Shown in pieces: positions 1-6,693 of a DNA stretch of 21,987 nucleotides. How positions within the stretch are numbered: the stretch's first letter is position 1; each line of letters begins with the position of its first letter. Origin of the DNA: JBDRZD01 sp964623395 (GTDB taxonomy: Bacteria; Hydrothermota; Hydrothermia; Hydrothermales; Hydrothermaceae); NCBI GenBank assembly GCA_964623395.1, contig CAZUSI010000018.1, forward strand, positions 1-21,987. The letters run 5' to 3'. Below the pieces are notes generated by a model. The model saw only the letters and a list, made by a program, of their open reading frames with translations, made no database searches and was not told the DNA's origin. The translations under genes were made by a program, and so were the position numbers.

Positions 1-4
1 TAAA

Positions 5-77
5 CTCCCCGGGCAGGACTTGAACCTGCAACCTACGGGTTAACAGCCCGCCGCTCTGCCCATTGAGCTACCGGGGA
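5..77 (-). tRNA. tRNA-Asn (anticodon GTT)
   Basis: The minus strand folds into a complete 73-nt cloverleaf. The 7-bp acceptor stem pairs TCCCCGG with CCGGGGA and is followed by discriminator G. The D stem is GCTC/GAGC. The anticodon stem has four GC pairs and one G-T pair, with loop CTGTTAA giving anticodon GTT (Asn). The T stem is GCAGG/CCTGC with loop TTCAAGT. CCA is not encoded; TTTA follows the discriminator, so the tail must be added by CCA-adding enzyme. About 47 of 73 bases are G or C in a very AT-rich window. It lies 37 bp downstream of recA on the same strand and has its own promoter. Confidence 0.97.
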
Positions 78-88
78 ATAAATATAAA

Positions 89-118
89 ATTATAAGGGAA
101 AAATATTTTAAATTTCAA
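89..118 (-). promoter_or_regulatory. Sigma70-type promoter for tRNA-Asn
   Basis: On the minus strand, TTGAAA (118-113) is followed by an 18-bp spacer and a perfect TATAAT (94-89). The expected transcription start is about 7 nt further on, leaving a leader of a few nucleotides before the mature tRNA end at 77. The -35 box overlaps the recA stop codon (117-115). The spacing matches the promoters at 13646-13675 and 16197-16226, which supports it being real despite the AT-rich background. Confidence 0.7.
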
Positions 119-1119
119 GTTTTCTTTTCTTCTTCTAATCCCATTTTTTTCTTAATTTCAATCTCGATCTCCTTTGCTATTTCTTTGTTTTCTTCAAGAA
201 ATTTTCTTGCATTATCCCTTCCCTGTCCAAGTTGTTTACCTTTATATGAATACCATGTTCCTGCCCTTTCAATTATTCCTAAATCAAGTCCCATATCTAT
301 TATTTCACCTTCTTTTGATATCCCCTTTCCAAAAAGGATATCAAATTCTGTTTCTTTAAAAGGTGGAGCAAGCTTATTTTTTACAACTTTTACTTTAACC
401 CTACTCCCAATATTTTCTTCACCAGCTTTAATCGTTGATAATTTTCTTATATCAAGTCTTACTGATGCATGGAATTTTAAGGCAAGCCCACCAGGTGTTG
501 TTTCAGGAGAGCCAAATAGAACACCTATTTTATGTCTTACTTGATTTACAAATATTGCACATGTTCCTGATTTTGCAAGAACACCTGCAAGTTTTCTCAT
601 TGCTTGTGACATAAGTCTTGCTTGAAGACCTATATGGGTATCACCCATTTCTCCTTCAATTTCTGCTTTTGGGACAAGGGCAGCAACTGAATCAACCACA
701 ATTATATCCATTCCTCCACTTCTTACTAAGCTTTCTGCAATTTCAAGTGCTTGTTCGCCTGTATCAGGTTGTGAAATATAAAGCTCATTTATATTTACAC
801 CAAGTTTTTCAGCATAATTTGGATCAAGTGCATGCTCTGCATCTATGAAAAGTGCAGTTCCACCTTCCTTTTGAACTTCTGCAATTGCATGTAAGGCAAG
901 TGTTGTTTTTCCACATCCTTCAAGCCCAAATATTTCAATTATTCTTCCTCTTGGATATCCACCAACACCAAGTGCAATATCAAGTCCTATTGAGCCTGTT
1001 GGTATTACAGGGATTTTTTCAACTTTTGCTTCTCCAAGTTTCATTACACTCCCTTTACCATATTGCTTTTCTATTTGCTTTAAAGCAGTTTCTATTGCTT
1101 TTCTTTTATCCTCTTTCAT
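115..1119 (-). CDS. recA: RecA recombinase
   Basis: This is the 334-aa ATP-dependent strand-exchange protein of homologous recombination, also the co-protease for SOS induction. It has an N-terminal polymerisation helix, then the ATPase core: Walker A GLEGCGKTT at residues 65-73, catalytic Glu95 in FIDAEH, Walker B DIIVVDS at 138-144, loop L1 EIEGEMGD at 153-160, loop L2 around 202-211 (FGSPETTPGG) and the signature ALKFHASVRLDIRK at 213-226. The C-terminal tail is short and acidic. The Walker A is unusual, since most bacterial RecA proteins have GPESSGKT. The start is fixed by an ATGA overlap with fabF (1116-1119) and a strong GAGGAGG ribosome site. It is the last protein gene of the minus-strand run; no recX or lexA is in the window. 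Confidence 0.97.
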   Translation of the reverse strand: MKEDKRKAIETALKQIEKQYGKGSVMKLGEAKVEKIPVIPTGSIGLDIALGVGGYPRGRIIEIFGLEGCGKTTLALHAIAEVQKEGGTALFIDAEHALDPNYAEKLGVNINELYISQPDTGEQALEIAESLVRSGGMDIIVVDSVAALVPKAEIEGEMGDTHIGLQARLMSQAMRKLAGVLAKSGTCAIFVNQVRHKIGVLFGSPETTPGGLALKFHASVRLDIRKLSTIKAGEENIGSRVKVKVVKNKLAPPFKETEFDILFGKGISKEGEIIDMGLDLGIIERAGTWYSYKGKQLGQGRDNARKFLEENKEIAKEIEIEIKKKMGLEEEKKT

Positions 1120-2369
1120 TTTTCCTCCTCAAATTTTTTAAATAAAAGTGAGCAATTGTGCCCACCAAAACCAAAAGAGTTTGATAGTGCATACCTTATA
1201 TTTATTTTTCTTGCTCCTTCTTTAACATAATCAAGGTCACATTCAGGGTCAGGATTTGTTAAATTCCTTGTTGGATGTATTATTCCATTATAAATACTTA
1301 AAACAGTTACTGCTGCTTCAAGAGCACCTGCTGCACCAAGAAGATGTCCTACAAGGGATTTTGTTGCATTGACAGGAATTTTATATGCCCTTTCACCTAA
1401 AAGTTTTTTTATTGCAAGTGTTTCTGCAACATCTCCTCTTGGTGTTGCTGTTCCATGAGAATTTATATAATCTATTTCAAAAGGAGAAACTCCTGCATCC
1501 TCCAATGCCTTTTTCATTGCATAATATGCACCTTCACCATCAACACATGGTGCTGTTATGTGATATGCATCTGCACTTGCACCATATCCAACAATTTCAG
1601 CATATATTTTTGCTCCCCTTTTAATTGCTGAATTAAGTTCTTCAAGAATTAAAACAGCAGAACCTTCTCCCATTACAAATCCATCCCTTTCTTTATCAAA
1701 GGGTCTTGATGCCTTATCAGGTTCATCGTTTCTTGTTGAAAGTGCTCTCATATTTGCAAATCCGGCAATACCAAGTGGTGTTATAGGTGCTTCTGCTCCA
1801 CCAACTATCATGCAATCAGCATCTCCTCTTTGTATTATTTTAAATGCCTCACCAATTGAATGGGCAGAAGAGGCACAAGCAGAAACAATTCCATAATTTG
1901 GTCCTTTAAATCCATATTTTATTGAAATTACACCTGATGCAATATCAGGAATCATCATTGGAACCAAAAATGGAGATACCTTGTCATATCCTTTTTTAAG
2001 TGCAATTTCTTTTTCATTTTCAAGTGTTTCAATACCCCCTATTCCTGATGAGATTATAACCCCCGTTCTATATGGATCATATATATTTTTCTTTAAGAGC
2101 TCTGAATCAGAGATTGCTTCATCAGTTGCCCATAATGCATAAATTGTATACCTATCATTCCTTTTTATTTCCTTTTTATCAAGTTTTTCAGATGGGTCAA
2201 AATTTTTTATTTCAGCAGCAATTTTTACAGGAAATGATGATACATCAAATCTTTCTATATGAAATATTCCATTTTTACCTTCAATTAAGTTTTTAAAGTT
2301 CTCTTCTTTATTTTTTCCAAGCGAAGTTAGAATTCCTATCCCTGTTACCACAACCCTTCTTTTTTCCAT
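1116..2369 (-). CDS. fabF: Beta-ketoacyl-ACP synthase II
   Basis: A 417-aa condensing enzyme of type II fatty acid synthesis, which extends acyl-ACP with malonyl-ACP in the cytoplasm. The thiolase-fold catalytic triad is visible: nucleophile Cys165 in VSACASSAH, His305 in NSHGTATP and His342 in SLVGHLLGAAGALE, with Lys337 just before it. The C-terminal FGFGGHN motif is at about 399-405. Length is normal for FabF (about 410 aa). The start lies one base after the acpP stop (TAA-A-ATG) with no Shine-Dalgarno sequence, so translation probably re-initiates after acpP. The acpP-fabF pair is common in bacteria, but the usual next gene, rnc, is replaced here by recA. Confidence 0.96.
   Translation of the reverse strand: MEKRRVVVTGIGILTSLGKNKEENFKNLIEGKNGIFHIERFDVSSFPVKIAAEIKNFDPSEKLDKKEIKRNDRYTIYALWATDEAISDSELLKKNIYDPYRTGVIISSGIGGIETLENEKEIALKKGYDKVSPFLVPMMIPDIASGVISIKYGFKGPNYGIVSACASSAHSIGEAFKIIQRGDADCMIVGGAEAPITPLGIAGFANMRALSTRNDEPDKASRPFDKERDGFVMGEGSAVLILEELNSAIKRGAKIYAEIVGYGASADAYHITAPCVDGEGAYYAMKKALEDAGVSPFEIDYINSHGTATPRGDVAETLAIKKLLGERAYKIPVNATKSLVGHLLGAAGALEAAVTVLSIYNGIIHPTRNLTNPDPECDLDYVKEGARKINIRYALSNSFGFGGHNCSLLFKKFEEEK
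1124..1130 (-). promoter_or_regulatory. Strong Shine-Dalgarno site for recA
   Basis: GAGGAGG lies 4 nt before the recA ATG and inside the last codons of fabF, where it encodes the terminal Glu run. It is one of only three strong Shine-Dalgarno sequences in the window. Confidence 0.85.
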
Positions 2370-2370
2370 T

Positions 2371-2607
2371 TTATTGTTTTAATTTATTTTCAATGTATTT
2401 AACTGCATCTTGAACAGTTCTTATTTTTTCTGCATCTGTATCAGGAACTTCTATTCCAAATTTTTCTTCTATTTTCATTATTAGTTCAACAACATCAAGG
2501 GAATCTGCTCCAAGGTCCTCTTGAAATCTTGCATCAGGTGTTACTTGTTCAGGTGTTACATCAAGTTCTTCCACTATAATTTCTTTTAATGTTTCAAATA
2601 CATCCAT
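2371..2607 (-). CDS. acpP: Acyl carrier protein
   Basis: A 78-aa acidic four-helix carrier that holds growing acyl chains on a 4'-phosphopantetheine arm. The arm attaches to Ser36 in the conserved motif LGADSLDVVELIM. Length and charge are typical of a housekeeping ACP. The start is set by a strong AGGAGG 5 nt upstream. It is preceded by gltA, with the stop 12 nt away, and followed after one base by fabF, its main partner enzyme. Confidence 0.97.
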   Translation of the reverse strand: MDVFETLKEIIVEELDVTPEQVTPDARFQEDLGADSLDVVELIMKIEEKFGIEVPDTDAEKIRTVQDAVKYIENKLKQ

Positions 2608-2612
2608 TTTAA

Positions 2613-2618
2613 CCTCCT
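2613..2618 (-). promoter_or_regulatory. Strong Shine-Dalgarno site for acpP
   Basis: AGGAGG (extending to AGGAGGT) is placed 5 nt before the acpP ATG, in the short gap after the gltA stop. Confidence 0.9.
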
Positions 2619-2619
2619 T

Positions 2620-3918
2620 TTAAATTTTTTCTATATTTTCTTTAAGCCACTCTAAAGTTATTGATTTAGGTCTTTCAATTGGAAATTCAAGTGCTCTATC
2701 CCATACTATCTGTGCTAAAATTCCAAATGCTCTTGATATTCCAAAAAGTACTGTATAAAAGGGGAACTCAGTTATTCCATAATGATATAAAAGACATCCT
2801 GAATGGGCATCAACATTTGGATATGGATTTGCAACCTTTCCTGTTTCCTTTAATATATTAGGAATAACTTTATAAGCAATATCAACAATTTTGAATATTT
2901 CATCATCTGGTGTATATTTTAAAGCAAAATCCCTAAAAGCAAGATATCTTGGATCAACATCTCTTAAAACAGCATGTCCAAAGCCTGGAATTACTTCTCC
3001 TTTTGCAAGTGTTTCTCTTGCAAATTCTTCAACTTCCTTCTCCCCTATTTTTCCTTTATATTTCTTTTTCATTTTTAAAAGCCATACCATTGTATCCATA
3101 TTTGCTCTTCCATGAAGTGGCCCTGCAAGTCCATTCATTGCTGCTGAAAATGAATAGTATACATCTGATAGTGCTGAGGCAACAAGATGGCCTGTATGCG
3201 CTGATACATTTCCTCCTTCATGGTCAGCATGTAAAAAAAGATATAATCTTAAGAGTTCATAAACTTCTTCATTGTCATATCCCATCATATGTGCCAAATT
3301 TGCAGAAAAATCAAGCTTTTTATCAGGTTCTTTCATTTTTCCATCTTTATATAATCTTCTATATATATAAGCAGCAAGAACAGGTAATTTTGAAATGAGT
3401 TCAATTGAATCATCAAGTGTTGCTTCCCAATACTCTTCTTTTTTTAATTTTCCTTCATCGTATAATTTTGCAAATTTTGATAGATCCCTTAAAGCAAGTA
3501 TTCCAAGTGAAAATAAAGCCATTGGATGTGAAGTTTTTGGCATTGCCTTTATTACCTTAATAACATGCTCAGGAAGTTTCATTCTCTTATTTATTTCCTT
3601 TTGAATTTCTTTAACTTCTTCCATTGTTGGAATTTCACCTGTTAGAAGTAAGTAAAAAAGACCTTCTGGAAGCGGTTCATCTTTTATTTTTGGCAATTTT
3701 TCTTTTAATTCATTTAAATTATATCCTCTATAGAATATTCCTTTAATAGGATCTACATAAGAACCTTCCCATATCATGCATTTTACACCCCTCATTCCCC
3801 TAAATATCTGCTCAACTGTCACTTGGGATACAACCTTATCCTTATATTTTTCAAGAATTTCTTTAATTTCTTTTCTTCTTTTTTCTATTTTTTCCCTTAA
3901 AACTTCTTTCAATTTCAT
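2620..3918 (-). CDS. gltA: Citrate synthase, mitochondrial (eukaryote-like) type
   Basis: A 432-aa enzyme condensing oxaloacetate with acetyl-CoA. Recognisable segments follow the mitochondrial enzyme closely: ADHEGGNVSAHTGH at 231-244, AMNGLAGPLHG at 260-270 with catalytic His269, PGFGHAVLRDVDPRY at 311-325 with His315 and Arg324, NVDAHSG at 368-374 with catalytic Asp370, TVLFGISRAFG with Arg396, and ERPKS with Arg416. This is the pattern of the eukaryotic and Geobacter-type synthase, not the hexameric E. coli enzyme. It has a strong AGGAGG ribosome site and sits between a lipid kinase-like gene and acpP/fabF. Link to its neighbours: acetyl-CoA feeds both citrate and fatty acid synthesis, but shared regulation is only inferred. 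Confidence 0.95.
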   Translation of the reverse strand: MKLKEVLREKIEKRRKEIKEILEKYKDKVVSQVTVEQIFRGMRGVKCMIWEGSYVDPIKGIFYRGYNLNELKEKLPKIKDEPLPEGLFYLLLTGEIPTMEEVKEIQKEINKRMKLPEHVIKVIKAMPKTSHPMALFSLGILALRDLSKFAKLYDEGKLKKEEYWEATLDDSIELISKLPVLAAYIYRRLYKDGKMKEPDKKLDFSANLAHMMGYDNEEVYELLRLYLFLHADHEGGNVSAHTGHLVASALSDVYYSFSAAMNGLAGPLHGRANMDTMVWLLKMKKKYKGKIGEKEVEEFARETLAKGEVIPGFGHAVLRDVDPRYLAFRDFALKYTPDDEIFKIVDIAYKVIPNILKETGKVANPYPNVDAHSGCLLYHYGITEFPFYTVLFGISRAFGILAQIVWDRALEFPIERPKSITLEWLKENIEKI

Positions 3919-3922
3919 TTTT

Positions 3923-3928
3923 CCTCCT
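3923..3928 (-). promoter_or_regulatory. Strong Shine-Dalgarno site for gltA
   Basis: AGGAGG lies 4 nt before the gltA ATG in the 12-nt gap after the lipid kinase-like gene. Confidence 0.88.
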
Positions 3929-3930
3929 TT

Positions 3931-4821
3931 TTAAATTGAAAATTTTAAAAAATTTCTCACCACTTTTATATACACCTTACCTTCTCCAATTTTGTATACT
4001 TCACCATCAAGATGAAAATTATAAGGTTTTTTAATTTCAATTTCAAAAAAGTTTGAGAAATTTTTATAGATAGAATAAGATTCATATATATGTTTTCCGG
4101 AAACTGCTTTTGGTAATTCCTTTAATATTTTAAATTTTGAAAGTTCTTTTATTATTGAAAAATCAATTTTTCCATCAAAAGGGTCTGCAAAAGGAGTTAA
4201 TTTGAATCCTCCCCCTATATATTTTCCATTACCAAATGCAATCAATGTTATTTTACCTTCATATTCAAAATTTTCTGTCTTTATTTTTACATATATTGGC
4301 TTAAAATTTTTCAATACAATGAGTAAGGATATTAAATATCTTAAAATTCCCTTAAAAATCCTTAATTCTTCTGATTTTACAGCAGTTTCTGAATCTATTC
4401 CAAAACCGCATCCATTTAAAAAAATAATTTTTTCATTTTCCTTCTCAAGGATTCCAGCATCCACATATTTTTCTTTACCAAAAAATGCAATTTCCATATA
4501 TTCTTTAAAATTCAATTTTTTTTCATATAAACCCCTTATAAAATCGTTTCCAGAACCAGTTGGAATCATTCCAATTATTTTATCTATTCTTTTTTTAGTT
4601 CCAATTTGAACAGAATTGTTTAATGTCCCATCTCCTCCAACAAATACAATCCTTTCATATTTTTCAAGAAATCCATAAAATTTTTCTTTTCCTCTTTCTT
4701 TATCCTCTGTTATTGCAATTTCATATTTTAATTTTTTTTCATCAAGATATTCTTTAATATAAGGCAATTTTTTAATACTCATTCCTCCTCCTGCATAAGG
4801 ATTCACTATTATCCCAATCAT
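3931..4821 (-). CDS. Diacylglycerol kinase-like lipid kinase (DAGK catalytic domain)
   Basis: About 296 aa from the chosen start. The N-terminus IGIIVNPYAGGG, the nucleotide-binding GGDGT loop (about residues 62-66) and PTGSGNDF (about 87-94) are the hallmarks of the DgkB/YegS/BmrU family, which phosphorylates diacylglycerol or related lipids at the inner membrane face. The C-terminal half is the beta-sandwich domain typical of the family. The open frame extends 14 codons upstream, but the ATG at 4821 gives an ATGA overlap with the preceding glycosyltransferase and begins exactly at the conserved first strand, so I prefer it. No Shine-Dalgarno is visible. The true lipid substrate cannot be read from sequence; a role in recycling diacylglycerol or making phosphatidate is plausible. 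Confidence 0.85.
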   Translation of the reverse strand: MIGIIVNPYAGGGMSIKKLPYIKEYLDEKKLKYEIAITEDKERGKEKFYGFLEKYERIVFVGGDGTLNNSVQIGTKKRIDKIIGMIPTGSGNDFIRGLYEKKLNFKEYMEIAFFGKEKYVDAGILEKENEKIIFLNGCGFGIDSETAVKSEELRIFKGILRYLISLLIVLKNFKPIYVKIKTENFEYEGKITLIAFGNGKYIGGGFKLTPFADPFDGKIDFSIIKELSKFKILKELPKAVSGKHIYESYSIYKNFSNFFEIEIKKPYNFHLDGEVYKIGEGKVYIKVVRNFLKFSI

Positions 4822-5621
4822 AAAACTATAATTAAAATTGTTCTTATAATTGTGAAAATCCATATTAAAGGAATTGTAATTAATTTTTCAAAAAAATTTT
4901 TATAAATTGAAAAATACTTTGATGCCCCTCTTCCCCAATCAAGATATTTCCTTGATAGAATAAATTTTGTTTTTAAACTACTTTCCCCCCTTTTATGGTA
5001 AAAAACTATTTCAGGAGAAAAAAATGCATAAATTTTTTCTTTTTTTGCCCTTTCCATAAATTCCACATCTGTAAAATAAATAAAAAATCTTTCATCAAAT
5101 CCCTTTAATTTTTCAAAAAGATCTCTTTCAATAAAAATTGCTGAAAACATCGGTTGGGGAGCAAATTGCTCTTTATTATAATCAATTTTTTTCTTCCATA
5201 AAAAGGGAAATATAAAATTTTTTAAAGAAGGAAACTCTCTTACAGAATTTTCAGGTATTTTATCATCTTTTAAAATTAAAGGAGCAACTATTTTGTATTT
5301 TTTAATTAATTCCTTCAATTTGTTAATTTCAAATTTTAAGGGAAAGGAATCAGGATTTAGAAAAAGTAATATTTTTCCCTTTGAAATTTTAAATCCAATG
5401 TTATTTGCCTTTGCAAAACCAACATTCTTTTTTAAAAAAATTTTTTTAATATTTTTTTCCTTTTTAAGAATTTCTTTTGTTCCATCAGATGAATTATTAT
5501 CAACAATTATTATTTCGCCATCTTTTATTTTTTTAACTTCTTTTAAAAATTTTTTTAAAACATTTTTACTATTATATGTTACAGTTATTATTGAAATTTC
5601 AAATTCCTTTAATGTATTCAT
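4818..5621 (-). CDS. Family 2 glycosyltransferase (rhamnosyltransferase-like)
   Basis: A 267-aa GT-A fold enzyme. It begins with ISIITVTYNS, has the nucleotide-sugar segment IVDNNSSDGT near residues 39-48, the metal-site variant LNPDS near 92-96, and the acceptor-side motif GFDERFFIYFTDVEF, which resembles the FDE.FF.Y.ED pattern of WbbL-type rhamnosyltransferases. The last 20 or so residues are hydrophobic and likely anchor it to the membrane. It overlaps the upstream glycosyltransferase by 23 nt and the downstream lipid kinase-like gene by 4 nt. There is no ribosome site. It probably adds one sugar during surface polysaccharide assembly; donor and acceptor are unknown. Confidence 0.88.
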   Translation of the reverse strand: MNTLKEFEISIITVTYNSKNVLKKFLKEVKKIKDGEIIIVDNNSSDGTKEILKKEKNIKKIFLKKNVGFAKANNIGFKISKGKILLFLNPDSFPLKFEINKLKELIKKYKIVAPLILKDDKIPENSVREFPSLKNFIFPFLWKKKIDYNKEQFAPQPMFSAIFIERDLFEKLKGFDERFFIYFTDVEFMERAKKEKIYAFFSPEIVFYHKRGESSLKTKFILSRKYLDWGRGASKYFSIYKNFFEKLITIPLIWIFTIIRTILIIVL

Positions 5622-6693
5622 ATATTATTTCAGCACATTCTTTCCATGTAATACCATTTGCTTTTACCCTAATTTTCTCTTTTTTTAAGTTTTCAATTAT
5701 ATTCAAACTATTTTCAATTTCTTCAAGTCCTATATAAAAACCCTTATTTCTTTCCTTTAAAATTTTTTCAAAATAAATCCCTTTTGGTCCAATACATAAA
5801 ATTGGAATCTCATATCCCGAATATTCAAAAAACCTACTCGGTATTGTATATTCCCCTATTTTATCAAATGAAATTAAAAATAAATCTGCTTTTTTTAAAA
5901 AATCTTTTAAATTTTTATAAGGTAAAAATCCATGAAATTTTATTCTTTCCTTTATATCCATAGGTAAATTTTCTGGTAATATTCCAGCATAATGAATTTC
6001 AACATTTTTTAAATTTTTTAATGTCCTAACAAATTTTATAAAGGAATTTAAAGAATTTTTTAAAGTTCCTGTATAAAAAATTATAAAATTTTTATTTTCT
6101 TTTTCTTTATAAAAAAATTTTTCTTCATGTCCATGCTCAGCAACTATTCCCTTTAATTTAAATTTTTCCTTTAAACTTTCATAAGAATAAACAATTCCTT
6201 CACTTTTTTTTAAAATTTCAAATATTTTTTCATCCATCCTTTTATTTTTTGATAACCATTCATCCCTTAGTTCTATTACAAGTTTTGAATTAAAAAATTT
6301 TTTTAATTTATACCCAAGAATTATACTTGAAGGAGGTGGCGATGAAACATATATTAAATCAACATTTTTTAGTTTTTCTTTTATATAAATTTCTGAAAAA
6401 AATCTCCATATAAATTTAGAGTCAATAAAAATTTTTGAATTCTTATCCCCTTTGATTTTCCCTCCGAACAAAAGACCTAAGGGATCAGGTATCCTTATGA
6501 CTTCTAAATTTTTTACTTCTTCTAAGAGTGTTTTATCATAAACCCAGTGTTTTGTTTTTGAAGAAATTATAATAAAATCCATTTTTTCTTTTAAATATTT
6601 TGAAATCATACAAGCCCTTATACTTCCTGACATTCCATGAGGGGGGAAATAGTAAAATATAAAAATTGAATTAAAATGTTTCACGTGAAACAT
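5599..6693 (-). CDS. GT4-like glycosyltransferase starting inside parS
   Basis: A 364-aa GT-B fold protein. The N-terminal FIFYYFPPHGMSGSIRA resembles the first strand and glycine loop of WcaI/GT4 enzymes, ELRDEW matches the end of the acceptor domain, FYTGTL opens the donor domain, and PSRFFEYSGYEIPIL stands where the EX7E region normally lies. The reading frame starts inside the parS palindrome, so its first residues read MFHVKHF. A GTG at codon 4 (6684-6682), also inside parS, would give a more typical N-terminus (MKHFNSIFIF); I cannot decide between them. It overlaps murA by 23 nt upstream and GT2 by 23 nt downstream, with no Shine-Dalgarno sequence. Sugar specificity is unknown. Confidence 0.82.
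   Translation of the reverse strand: MFHVKHFNSIFIFYYFPPHGMSGSIRACMISKYLKEKMDFIIISSKTKHWVYDKTLLEEVKNLEVIRIPDPLGLLFGGKIKGDKNSKIFIDSKFIWRFFSEIYIKEKLKNVDLIYVSSPPPSSIILGYKLKKFFNSKLVIELRDEWLSKNKRMDEKIFEILKKSEGIVYSYESLKEKFKLKGIVAEHGHEEKFFYKEKENKNFIIFYTGTLKNSLNSFIKFVRTLKNLKNVEIHYAGILPENLPMDIKERIKFHGFLPYKNLKDFLKKADLFLISFDKIGEYTIPSRFFEYSGYEIPILCIGPKGIYFEKILKERNKGFYIGLEEIENSLNIIENLKKEKIRVKANGITWKECAEIIYEYIKGI

Noticed and set aside
185..544. Plus-strand open frame (119 codons) opposite recA
   Set aside because: It is a shadow of recA, with no ribosome site, no domain, and composition that reflects the complement strand.
2949..3398. Long plus-strand open frame (149 codons) opposite gltA
   Set aside because: It is antisense to a strongly conserved gene, Leu/His/Gln-rich from reverse-complemented codons, and matches no family I know.
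4822..4863. Upstream ATG extending the lipid kinase-like gene by 14 codons
   Set aside because: It lengthens the overlap with the GT2 gene to 46 nt and precedes the conserved first strand. The ATGA junction at 4818-4821 is the more likely start.
5330..5345. GT2 metal motif NPD instead of DXD as a sign of inactivation
   Set aside because: LNPD-type motifs are normal in the rhamnosyltransferase-like GT2 subgroup, so it does not indicate a dead enzyme.
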